Assembly (NCBI GenBank): GCA_029224185.1
Contig: CM055190.1
Coordinates: 22,097,386 to 22,161,385 of the forward strand
Origin: Karalla daura
Lineage: Eukaryota > Chordata > Actinopteri > Chaetodontiformes > Leiognathidae
Length of the DNA stretch: 64,000 bases
Direction: 5' to 3'
The notes under the pieces are model-generated. The model worked only from the letters and a program-made list of their open reading frames with translations, was not told the origin of the DNA and did no database searches. Numbering within the stretch: position 1 is the stretch's first letter; each line of letters begins with the position of its first letter. Below are positions 13,801 through 25,979 of the stretch, in pieces. Made by a program: the position numbers and the translations under genes.

Positions 13801-15899
13801 CCTCCGGGGTGGCCAACGCTGACTGGAAAAAGCAATCCCGAGGCCAGGTGTGGTCCCGGAGCTGAGATATTAACACTCGCCGAAAGTGAAAAAAAAGACC
13901 ACCCCGGACCTGTCGTTTCGGCCGGGATCCCGACCCCGAGCGAGCGAGCTCAAACCCACGATTTGGGGTGTGAGCCGCCTCCGGGGTGGCCAACGCTCAC
14001 TGGAAAAAGCAATCCCGAGGCCGGGAGTGGTCCCGGAGCTGAGATATTAACACTCGCCGAAAGTGAAAAAAACGACCACCCCGGACCTGTCGTTTCGGCC
14101 GGGATGCCGACCCCGAGCGAGCGAACTCAAACCCACGATTTGGGGTGTGAGCCGCCTCCGGGGTGGCCAACGCTCACTGGAAAAAGCAATCCCGAGGCCG
14201 GGAGTGGTCCCGGAGCTGAGATATTAACACTCGCCGAAAGTGAAAAAAACGACCACCCCGGACCTGTCGTTTCGGCCGGGATCCCGACCCCGAGCGAGCG
14301 AGCTCAAACCCACGATTTGGGGTGTGAGCCGCCTCCGGGGTGGCCAACGCTCACTGGAAAAAGCAATCCCGAGGCCGGGTGTGGTCCTGGAGCTGAGATA
14401 TTAACACTCGCCGAAAGTGAAAAAAACGACCACCCCGGACCTGTCGTTTCGGCCGGGATCCCGACCCCGAGCGAGCGAGCTCAAACCCACGATTTGGGGT
14501 GTGAGCCGCCTCCGGGGTGGCCAACGCTCACTGGAAAAAGCAATCCCGAGGCCGGGAGTGGTCCCGGAGCTGAGATATTAACACTCGCCGAAAGTGAAAA
14601 AAACGACCACCCCGGACCTGTCGTTTCGGCCGGGATGCCGACCCCGAGCGAGCGAGCTCAAACCCACGATTTGGGGTGTGAGCCGCCTCCGGGGTGGCCA
14701 ACGCTCACTGGAAAAAGCAATCCCGAGGCCGGGAGTGGTCCCGGAGCTGAGATATTAACACTCGCCGAAAGTGAAAAAAACGACCACCCCGGACCTGTCG
14801 TTTCGGCCGGGATGCCGACCCCGAGCGAGCGAGCTCAAACCCACGATTTGGGGTGTGAGCCGCCTCCGGGGTGGCCAACGCTCACTGGAAAAAGCAATCC
14901 CGAGGCCGGGAGTGGTCCCGGAGCTGAGATATTAACACTCGCCGAAAGTGAAAAAAACGACCACCCCGGACCTGTCGTTTCGGCCGGGATCCCGACCCCG
15001 AGCGAGCGAGCTCAAACCCACGATTTGGGGTGTGAGCCGCCTCCGGGGTGGCCAACGCTCACTGGAAAAAGCAATCCCGAGGCCGGGAGTGGTCCCGGAG
15101 CTGAGATATTAACACTCGCCGAAAGTGAAAAAAACGACCACCCCGGACCTGTCGTTTCGGCCGGGATGCCGACCCCGAGCGAGCGAGCTCAAACCCACGA
15201 TTTCGGGTGTGAGCCGCCTCCGGGGTGGCCAACGCTCACTGGAAAAAGCAATCCCGAGGCCAGGTGTGGTCCCGGAGCTGAGATATTAACACTCGCCGAA
15301 AGTGAAAAAAACGACCACCCCGGACCTGTCGTTTCGGCCGGGATCCCGACCCCGAGCGAGCGAGCTCAAACCCACGATTTGGGGTGTGAGCCGCCTCCGG
15401 GGTGGCCAACGCTCACTGGAAAAAGCAATCCCGAGGCCGGGTGTGGTCCCGGAGCTGAGATATTAACACTCGCCGAAAGTGAAAAAAACGACCACCCCGG
15501 ACCTGTTGTTTCGGCCGGGATGCCGACCCCGAGCGAGCGAGCTCAAACCCACGATTTCGGGTGTGAGCCGCCTCCGGGGTGGCCAACGCTCACTGGAAAA
15601 AGCAATCCCGAGGCCAGGTGTGGTCCCGGAGCTGAGATATTAACACTCGTCGAAAGTGAAAAAAACGACCACCCCGGACCTGTCGTTTCGGCCGGGATCC
15701 CGACCCCGAGCGAGCGAGCTCAAACCCACGATTTGGGGTGTGAGCCGCCTCCGGGGTGGCCAACGCTCACTGGAAAAAGCAATCCCGAGGCCGGGAGTGG
15801 TCCCGGAGCTGAGATATTAACACTCGCCGAAAGTGAAAAAAACGACCACCCCGGACCTGTCGTTTTGGCCGGGATGCCGACCCCGAGCGAGCGAGCTCA

Positions 15900-18800
15900 A
15901 ACCCACGATTTGGGGTGTGAGCCGCCTCCGGGGTGGACAATGCTCACTGGAAAAAGCAATCCCGAGGCCAGGTGTGGTCCCGGAGCTGAGATATTAACAC
16001 TCGCCGAAAGTGAAAAAAACGACCACCCCGGACCTGTCGTTTCGGCCGGGATGCCGACCCCGAGCGAGCGAGCTCAAACCCACGATTTGGGGTGTGAGCC
16101 GCCTCCGGGGTGGCCAACGCTCACTGGAAAAAGCAATCCCGAGGCCGGGAGTGGTCCCGGAGCTGAGATATTAACACTCGCCGAAAGTGAAAAAAACGAC
16201 CACCCCGGACCTGTCGTTTCGGCCGGGATCCCGACCCCGAGCGAGCGAGCTCAAACCCACGATTTGGGGTGTGAGCCGCCTCCGGGGTGGCCAACGCTCA
16301 CTGGAAAAAGCAATCCCGAGGCCGGGTGTGGTCCCGGAGCTGAGATATTAACACTCGCCGAAAGTGAAAAAAACGACCACCCCGGACCTGTCGTTTCGGC
16401 CGGGATCCCGACCCCGAGCGAGCGAGCTCAAACCCACGATTTGGGGTGTGAGCCGCCTCCGGGGTGGCCAACGCTCACTGGAAAAAGCAATCCCGAGGCC
16501 GGGAGTGGTCCCGGAGCTGAGATATTAACACTCGCCGAAAGTGAAAAAAACGACCACACCGGACCTGTCGTTTTGGCCGGGATGCCGACCCCGAGCGAGC
16601 GAGCTCAAACCCACGATTTGGGGTGTGAGCCGCCTCCGGGGTGGCCAATGCTCACTGGAAAAAGCAATCCCGAGGCCAGGTGTGGTCCCGGAGCTGAGAT
16701 ATTAACACTCGCCGAAAGTGAAAAAAACGACCACCCCGGACCTGTCGTTTCGGCCGGGATGCCGACCCCGAGCGAGCGAGCTCAAACCCACGATTTGGGG
16801 TGTGAGCCGCCTCCGGGGTGGCCAACGCTCACTGGAAAAAGCAATCCCGAGGCCGGGAGTGGTCCCGGAGCTGAGATATTAACACTCGCCGAAAGTGAAA
16901 AAAACGACCACCCCGGACCTGTCGTTTCGGCCGGGATCCCGACCCCGAGCGAGCGAGCTCAAACCCACGATTTGGGGTGTGAGCCGCCTCCGGGGTGGCC
17001 AACGCTCACTGGAAAAAGCAATCCCGAGGCCGGGTGTGGTCCCGGAGCTGAGATATTAACACTCGCCGAAAGTGAAAAAAACGACCACCCCGGACCTGTC
17101 GTTTCGGCCGGGATGCCGACCCCGAGCGAGCGAGCTCAAACCCACGATGTCGGGTGTGAGCCGCCTCCGGGGTGGCCAACGCTCACTGGAAAAAGCAATC
17201 CCGAGGCCAGGTGTGGTCCCGGAGCTGAGATATTAACACTCGCCGAAAGTGAAAAAAACGACCACCCCGGACCTGTCGTTTCGGCCGGGATCCCGACCCC
17301 GAGCGAGCGAGCTCAAACCCACGATTTGGGGTGTGAGCCGCCTCCGGGGTGGCCAACGCTCACTGGAAAAAGCAATCCCGAGGCCGGGAGTGGTCCCGGA
17401 GCTGAGATATTAACACTCGCCGAAAGTGAAAAAAACGACCACCCCGGACCTGTTGTTTCGGCCGGGATGCCGACCCCGAGCGAGCGAGCTCAAACCCACG
17501 ATTTGGGGTGTGAGCCGCCTCCGGGGTGGCCAACGCTCACTGGAAAAAGCAATCTCGAGGCCAGGTGTGGTCCCGGAGCTGAGATATTAACACTCGCCGA
17601 AAGTGAAAAAAACGACCACACCGGACCTGTCGTTTTGGCCGGGATGCCGACCCCGAGCGAGCGAGCTCAAACCCACGATTTGGGGTGTGAGCCGCCTCCG
17701 GGGTGGCCAATGCTCACTGGAAAAAGCAATCCCGAGGCCAGGTGTGGTCCCGGAGCTGAGATATTAACACTCGCCGAAAGTGAAAGAAACGACCACCCCG
17801 GACCTGTCGTTTCGGCCGGGATGCCGACCCCGAGCGAGCGAGCTCAAACCCACGATTTGGGGTGTGAGCCGCCTCCGGGGTGGCCAACGCTCACTGGAAA
17901 AAGCAATCCCGAGGCCGGGAGTGGTCCCGGAGCTGAGATATTAACACTCGCCGAAAGTGAAAAAAACGACCACCCCGGACCTGTCGTTTTGGCCGGGATG
18001 CCGACCCCGAGCGAGCGAGCTCAAACCCACGATTTGGGGTGTGAGCCGCCTCCGGGGTGGACAATGCTCACTGGAAAAAGCAATCCCGAGGCCAGGTGTG
18101 GTCCCGGAGCTGAGATATTAACACTCGCCGAAAGTGAAAAAAACGACCACCCCGGACCTGTCGTTTCGGCCGGGATGCCGACCCCGAGCGAGCGAGCTCA
18201 AACCCACGATTTGGGGTGTGAGCCGCCTCCGGGGTGGCCAACGCTCACTGGAAAAAGCAATCCCGAGGCCGGGAGTGGTCCCGGAGCTGAGATATTAACA
18301 CTCGCCGAAAGTGAAAAAAACGACCACCCCGGACCTGTCGTTTCGGCCGGGATCCCGACCCCGAGCGAGCGAGCTCAAACCCACGATTTGGGGTGTGAGC
18401 CGCCTCCGGGGTGGCCAACGCTCACTGGAAAAAGCAATCCCGAGGCCGGGTGTGGTCCCGGAGCTGAGATATTAACACTCGCCGAAAGTGAAAAAAACGA
18501 CCACCCCGGACCTGTCGTTTCGGCCGGGATCCCGACCCCGAGCGAGCGAGCTCAAACCCACGATTTGGGGTGTGAGCCGCCTCCGGGGTGGCCAACGCTC
18601 ACTGGAAAAAGCAATCCCGAGGCCGGGAGTGGTCCCGGAGCTGAGATATTAACACTCGCCGAAAGTGAAAAAAACGACCACACCGGACCTGTCGTTTTGG
18701 CCGGGATGCCGACCCCGAGCGAGCGAGCTCAAACCCACGATTTGGGGTGTGAGCCGCCTCCGGGGTGGCCAATGCTCACTGGAAAAAGCAATCCCGAGGC

Positions 18801-20060
18801 CAGGTGTGGTCCCGGAGCTGAGATATTAACACTCGCCGAAAGTGAAAAAAACGACCACCCCGGACCTGTCGTTTCGGCCGGGATGCCGACCCCGAGCGAG
18901 CGAGCTCAAACCCACGATTTGGGGTGTGAGCCGCCTCCGGGGTGGCCAACGCTCACTGGAAAAAGCAATCCCGAGGCCGGGAGTGGTCCCGGAGCTGAGA
19001 TATTAACACTCGCCGAAAGTGAAAAAAACGACCACCCCGGACCTGTCGTTTCGGCCGGGATCCCGACCCCGAGCGAGCGAGCTCAAACCCACGATTTGGG
19101 GTGTGAGCCGCCTCCGGGGTGGCCAACGCTCACTGGAAAAAGCAATCCCGAGGCCGGGTGTGGTCCCGGAGCTGAGATATTAACACTCGCCGAAAGTGAA
19201 AAAAACGACCACCCCGGACCTGTCGTTTCGGCCGGGATGCCGACCCCGAGCGAGCGAGCTCAAACCCACGATTTCGGGTGTGAGCCGCCTCCGGGGTGGC
19301 CAACGCTCACTGGAAAAAGCAATCCCGAGGCCAGGTGTGGTCCCGGAGCTGAGATATTAACACTCGCCGAAAGTGAAAAAAACGACCACCCCGGACCTGT
19401 CGTTTCGGCCGGGATCCCGACCCCGAGCGAGCGAGCTCAAACCCACGATTTGGGGTGTGAGCCGCCTCCGGGGTGGCCAACGCTCACTGGAAAAAGCAAT
19501 CCCGAGGCCGGGAGTGGTCCCGGAGCTGAGATATTAACACTCGCCGAAAGTGAAAAAAACGACCACCCCGGACCTGTTGTTTCGGCCGGGATGCCGACCC
19601 CGAGCGAGCGAGCTCAAACCCACGATTTGGGGTGTGAGCCGCCTCCGGGGTGGCCAACGCTCACTGGAAAAAGCAATCTCGAGGCCAGGTGTGGTCCCGG
19701 AGCTGAGATATTAACACTCGCCGAAAGTGAAAAAAACGACCACACCGGACCTGTCGTTTTGGCCGGGATGCCGACCCCGAGCGAGCGAGCTCAAACCCAC
19801 GATTTGGGGTGTGAGCCGCCTCCGGGGTGGCCAATGCTCACTGGAAAAAGCAATCCCGAGGCCAGGTGTGGTCCCGGAGCTGAGATATTAACACTCGCCG
19901 AAAGTGAAAGAAACGACCACCCCGGACCTGTCGTTTCGGCCGGGATGCCGACCCCGAGCGAGCGAGCTCAAACCCACGATTTGGGGTGTGAGCCGCCTCC
20001 GGGGTGGCCAACGCTCACTGGAAAAAGCAATCCCGAGGCCGGGAGTGGTCCCGGAGCTGA
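15900..20060. repeat. Higher-order repeat zone with 12-monomer (2124-bp) period
   Basis: Rare variants repeat 2124 bp apart: GTGAAAGAAACG at 17781 and 19905, and GGTGGACAATGCTC at about 15935 and 18056. CCACACCGG and CAATCTCGAGG variants accompany them in the same order. Variants such as CACACC, AATGCT and CTCGAGG are confined to monomers right of about 15.9 kb, so this part of the array was homogenised separately from the left half. Confidence 0.75.
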
Positions 20061-22559
20061 GATATTAACACTCGCCGAAAGTGAAAAAAACGACCACCCC
20101 GGACCTGTTGTTTCGGCCGGGATGCCGACCCCGAGCGAGCGAGCTCAAACCCACGATTTCGGGTGTGAGCCGCCTCCGGGGTGGCCAACGCTCACTGGAA
20201 AAAGCAATCTCGAGGCCAGGTGTGGTCCCGGAGCTGAGATATTAACACTCGCCGAAAGTGAAAAAAACGACCACACCGGACCTGTCGTTTTGGCCGGGAT
20301 GCCGACCCCGAGCGAGCGAGCTCAAACCCACGATTTGGGGTGTGAGCCGCCTCCGGGGTGGCCAATGCTCACTGGAAAAAGCAATCCCGAGGCCAGGTGT
20401 GGTCCCGGAGCTGAGATATTAACACTCGCCGAAAGTGAAAAAAACGACCACCCCGGACCTGTCGTTTCGGCCGGGATGCCGACCCCGAGCGAGCGAGCTC
20501 AAACCCACGATTTCGGGTGTGAGCCGCCTCCGGGGTGGCCAACGCTCACTGGAAAAAGCAATCCCGAGGCCAGGTGTGGTCCCGGAGCTGAGATATTAAC
20601 ACTCGCCGAAAGTGAAAAAAACGACCACCCCGGACCTGTCGTTTCGGCCGGGATCCCGACCCCGAGCGAGCGAGCTCAAACCCACGATTTGGGGTGTGAG
20701 CCGCCTCCGGGGTGGCCAACGCTCACTGTAAAAAGCAATCCCGAGGCCGGGAGTGGTCCCGGAGCTGAGATATTAACACTCGCGGAAAGTGAAAAAAACG
20801 ACCACCCCGGACCTGTTGTTTCGGCCGGGATGCCGACCCCGAGCGAGCGAGCTCAAACCCACGATTTCGGGTGTGAGCCGCCTCCGGGGTGGCCAACGCT
20901 CACTGGAAAAAGCAATCTCGAGGCCAGGTGTGGTCCCGGAGCTGAGATATTAACACTCGTCGAAAGTGAAAAAAACGACCACCCCGGACCTGTCGTTTCG
21001 GCCGGGATCCCGACCCCGAGCGAGCGAGCTCAAACCCACGATTTGGGGTGTGAGCCGCCTCCGGGGTGGCCAACGCTCACAGGAAAAAGCAATCCCGAGG
21101 CCGGGAGTGGTCCCGGAGCTGAGATATTAACACTCGCCGAAAGTGAAAAAAACGACCACCCCGGACCTGTCGTTTCGGCCGGGATGCCGACCCCGAGCGA
21201 GCGAACTCAAACCCACGATTTGGGGTGTGAGCCGCCTCCGGGGTGGCCAACGCTCACTGGAAAAAGCAATCCCGAGGCCAGGTGTGGTCCCGGAGCTGAG
21301 ATATTAACACTCGCCGAAAGTGAAAAAAACGACCACCCCGGACCTGTCGTTTCGGCCGGGATCCCGACCCCGAGCGAGCGAGCTCAGACCCACGATTTCG
21401 GGTGTGAGCCGCCTCCGGGGTGGCCAACGCTCACTGGAAAAAGCAATCCCGAGGCCGGGAGTGGTCCCGGAGCTGAGATATTAACACTCGCCGAAAGTGA
21501 ATAAACGACCACCCCGGACCTGTCGTTTCGGCCGGGATCCCGACCCCGAGCGAGCGAGCTCAAACCCACGATTTCGGGTGTGAGCCGCCTCCGGGGTGGC
21601 CAACGCTCACTGGAAAAAGCAATCCCGAGGCCAGGTGTGGTCCCGGAGCTGAGATATTAACACTCGCCGAAAGTGAAAAAAACGACCACCCCGGACCTGT
21701 CGTTTCGGCCGGGATCCCGACCCCGAGCGAGCGAGCTCAAACCCACGATTTGGGGTGTGAGCCGCCTCCGGGGTGGCCAACGCTCACTGGAAAAAGCAAT
21801 CCCGAGGCCGGGAGTGGTCCCGGAGCTGAGATATTAACACTCGCCGAAAGTGAAAAAAACGACCACACCGGACCTGTCGTTTTGGCCGGGATGCCGACCC
21901 CGAGCGAGCGAGCTCAAACCCACGATTTGGGGTGTGAGCCGCCTCCGGGGTGGCCAATGCTCACTGGAAAAAGCAATCCCGAGGCCAGGTGTGGTCCCGG
22001 AGCTGAGATATTAACACTCGCCGAAAGTGAAAAAAACGACCACCCCGGACCTGTCGTTTCGGCCGGGATGCCGACCCCGAGCGAGCGAGCTCAAACCCAC
22101 GATTTGGGGTGTGAGCCGCCTCCGGGGTGGCCAACGCTCACTGGAAAAAGCAATCCCGAGGCCAGGTGTGGTCCCGGAGCTGAGATATTAACACTCGCCG
22201 AAAGTGAAAAAAACGACCACCCCGGACCTGTCGTTTCGGCCGGGATCCCGACCCCGAGCGAGCGAGCTCAAACCCACGATTTGGGGTGTGAGCCGCCTCC
22301 GGGGTGGCCAACGCTCACTGGAAAAAGCAATCCCGAGGCCGGGAGTGGTCCCGGAGCTGAGATATTAACACTCGCCGAAAGTGAAAAAAAACGACCACCC
22401 CGGACCTGTCGTTTCGGCCGGGATCCCGACCCCGAGCGAGCGAGCTCAAACCCACGATTTGGGGTGTGAGCCGCCTCCGGGGTGGCCAACGCTCACTGGA
22501 AAAAGCAATCCCGAGGCCGGGTGTGGTCCTGGAGCTGAGATATTAACACTCGCCGAAAG

Positions 22560-24300
22560 TGAAAAAAACGACCACCCCGGACCTGTCGTTTTGGCCGGGA
22601 TGCCGACCCCGAGCGAGCGAGCTCAAACCCACGATTTGGGGTGTGAGCCGCCTCCGGGGTGGCCAACGCTCACTGGAAAAAGCAATCCCGAGGCCAGGTG
22701 TGGTCCCGGAGCTGAGATATTAACACTCGCCGAAAGTGAAAAAAACGACCACCCCGGACCTGTCGTTTTGGCCGCGATGCCGACCCCGAGCGAGCGAGCT
22801 CAAACCCACGATTTGGGGTGTGAGCCGCCTCCGGGGTGGCCAACGCTAACTGGAAAAAGCAATCCCGAGGCCAGGTGTGGTCCCGGAGCTGAGATATTAA
22901 CACTCGCCGAAAGTGAAAAAAACGACCACCCCGGACCTGTCGTTTCGGCCGGGATCCCGACCCCGAGCGAGCGAGCTCAAACCCACGATTTGGGGTGTGA
23001 GCCGCCTCCGGGGTGGCCAACGCTCACTGGAAAAAGCAATCCCGAGGCCGGGAGTGGTCCCGGAGCTGAGATATTAACACTCGCCGAAAGTGAAAAAAAC
23101 GACCACACCGGACCTGTCGTTTTGGCCGGGATGCCGACCCCGAGCGAGCGAGCTCAAACCCACGATTTGGGGTGTGAGCCGCCTCCGGGGTGGCCAATGC
23201 TCACTGGAAAAAGCAATCCCGAGGCCAGGTGTGGTCCCGGAGCTGAGATATTAACACTCGCCGAAAGTGAAAAAAACGACCACCCCGGACCTGTCGTTTC
23301 GGCCGGGATGCCGACCCCGAGCGAGCGAGCTCAAACCCACGATTTGGGGTGTGAGCCGCCTCCGGGGTGGCCAACGCTCACTGGAAAAAGCAATCCCGAG
23401 GCCAGGTGTGGTCCCGGAGCTGAGATATTAACACTCGCCGAAAGTGAAAAAAACGACCACCCCGGACCTGTCGTTTCGGCCGGGATCCCGACCCCGAGCG
23501 AGCGAGCTCAAACCCACGATTTGGGGTGTGAGCCGCCTCCGGGGTGGCCAACGCTCACTGGAAAAAGCAATCCCGAGGCCGGGAGTGGTCCCGGAGCTGA
23601 GATATTAACACTCGCCGAAAGTGAAAAAAACGACCACCCCGGACCTGTCGTTTCGGCCGGGATCCCGACCCCGAGCGAGCGAGCTCAAACCCACGATTTG
23701 GGGTGTGAGCCGCCTCCGGGGTGGCCAACGCTCACTGGAAAAAGCAATCCCGAGGCCGGGTGTGGTCCTGGAGCTGAGATATTAACACTCGCCGAAAGTG
23801 AAAAAAACGACCACCCCGGACCTGTCGTTTTGGCCGGGATGCCGACCCCGAGCGAGCGAGCTCAAACCCACGATTTGGGGTGTGAGCCGCCTCCGGGGTG
23901 GCCAACGCTCACTGGAAAAAGCAATCCCGAGGCCAGGTGTGGTCCCGGAGCTGAGATATTAACACTCGCCGAAAGTGAAAAAAACGACCACCCCGGACCT
24001 GTCGTTTTGGCCGCGATGCCGACCCCGAGCGAGCGAGCTCAAACCCACGATTTGGGGTGTGAGCCGCCTCCGGGGTGGCCAACGCTAACTGGAAAAAGCA
24101 ATCCCGAGGCCAGGTGTGGTCCCGGAGCTGAGATATTAACACTCGCCGAAAGTGAAAAAAACGACCACCCCGGACCTGTCGTTTCGGCCGGGATCCCGAC
24201 CCCGAGCGAGCGAGTTCAAACCCACGATTTGGGGTGTGAGCCGCCTCCGGGGTGGCCAACGCTCACTGGTAAAAGCAATCCCGAGGCCGGGAGTGGTCCC
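22560..24300. repeat. Higher-order repeat with 7-monomer (1239-bp) period
   Basis: The variant TTTTGGCCGCGATG, otherwise absent to the left, occurs at about 22765 and 24004, exactly 1239 bp (7 monomers) apart. Each is followed by a monomer with CGCTAACTGG. The flanking monomers match in order, indicating a recent duplication of the seven-monomer block. Confidence 0.7.
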
Positions 24301-25979
24301 GGAGCTGAGATATTAACACTCGCCGAAAGTGAAAAAAACGACCACCCCGGACCTGTCGTTTCGGCCGGGATGCCGACCCCGAGCGAGCGAGCTCAAACCC
24401 ACGATTTGGGGTGTGAGCCGCCTCCGGGGTGGCCAACGCTCACTGGAAAAAGCAATCCCGAGGCCGGGAGTGGTCCCGGAGCTGAGATATTAACACTCGC
24501 CGAAAGTGAAAAAAACGACCACCCCGGACCTGTCGTTTCGGCCGGGATCCCGACCCCGAGCGAGCGAGCTCAAACCCACGATTTGGGGTGTGAGCCGCCT
24601 CCGGGGTGGCCAACGCTCACTGGAAAAAGCAATCCCGAGGCCGGGAGTGGTCCCGGAGCTGAGATATTAACACTCGCCGAAAGTGAAAAAAACGACCACC
24701 CCGGACCTGTCGTTTCGGCCGGGATCCCGACCCCGAGCGAGCGAGCTCAAACCCACGATTTGGGGTGTGAGCCGCCTCCGGGGTGGCCAACGCTCACTGG
24801 AAAAAGCAATCCCGAGGCCGGGTGTGGTCCTGGAGCTGAGATATTAACACTCGCCGAAAGTGAAAAAAACGACCACCCCGGACCTGTCGTTTTGGCCGGG
24901 ATGCCGACCCCGAGCGAGCGAGCTCAAACCCACGATTTGGGGTTTGAGCCGCCTCCGGGGTGGCCAACGCTCACTGGAAAAAGCAATCCCGAGGCCAGGT
25001 GTGGTCCCGGAGCTGAGATATTAACACTCGCCGAAAGTGAAAAAAACGACCACCCCGGACCTGTCGTTTCGGCCGGGATCCCGACCCCGAGCGAGCGAGC
25101 TCAAACCCACGATTTGGGGTGTGAGCCGCCTCCGGGGTGGCCAACGCTCACTGGAAAAAGCAATCCCGAGGCCGGGAGTGGTCCCGGAGCTGAGATATTA
25201 ACACTCGCCGAAAGTGAAAAAAACGACCACCCCGGACCTGTCGTTTCGGCCGGGATGCCGACCCCGAGCGAGCGAACTCAAACCCACGATTTGGGGTGTG
25301 AGCCGCCTCCGGGGTGGCCAACGCTCACTGGAAAAAGCAATCCCGAGGCCGGGAGTGGTCCCGGAGCTGAGATATTAACACTCGCCGAAAGTGAAAAAAA
25401 CGACCACCCCGGACCTGTCGTTTCGGCCGGGATCCCGACCCCGAGCGAGCAAGCTCAAACCCACGATTTGGGGTGTGAGCCGCCTCCGGGGTGGCCAACG
25501 CTCACTGGAAAAAGCAATCCCGAGGCCGGGTGTGGTCCCGGAGCTGAGATATTAACACTCGCCGAAAGTGAAAAAAACGACCACCCCGGACCTGTCGTTT
25601 TGGCCGGGATGCCGACCCCGAGCGAGCGAGCTCAAACCCACGATTTGGGGTGTGAGCCGCCTCCGGGGTGGCCAACGCTGACTGGAAAAAGCAATCCCGA
25701 GGCCAGGTGTGGTCCCGGAGCTGAGATATTAACACTCGCCGAAAGTGAAAAAAACGACCACCCCGGACCTGTCGTTTCGGCCGGGATCCCGACCCCGAGC
25801 GAGCGAGCTCAAACCCACGATTTGGGGTGTGAGCCGCCTCCGGGGTGGCCAACGCTCACTGGAAAAAGCAATCCCGAGGCCGGGAGTGGTCCCGGAGCTG
25901 AGATATTAACACTCGCCGAAAGTGAAAAAAACGACCACCCCGGACCTGTCGTTTCGGCCGGGATGCCGACCCCGAGCGA

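Noticed and set aside
899..13993. Recurrent 116-residue minus-strand ORFs in the array
   Set aside because: They are the same satellite dimer read backwards, ending wherever a variant creates a stop. They were useful only as markers of higher-order period.
157..21504. A 7115-residue periodic protein
   Set aside because: The open frame is a by-product of a 177-bp monomer without stops. The main variants change the encoded residue, and there is no splice, promoter or domain evidence.
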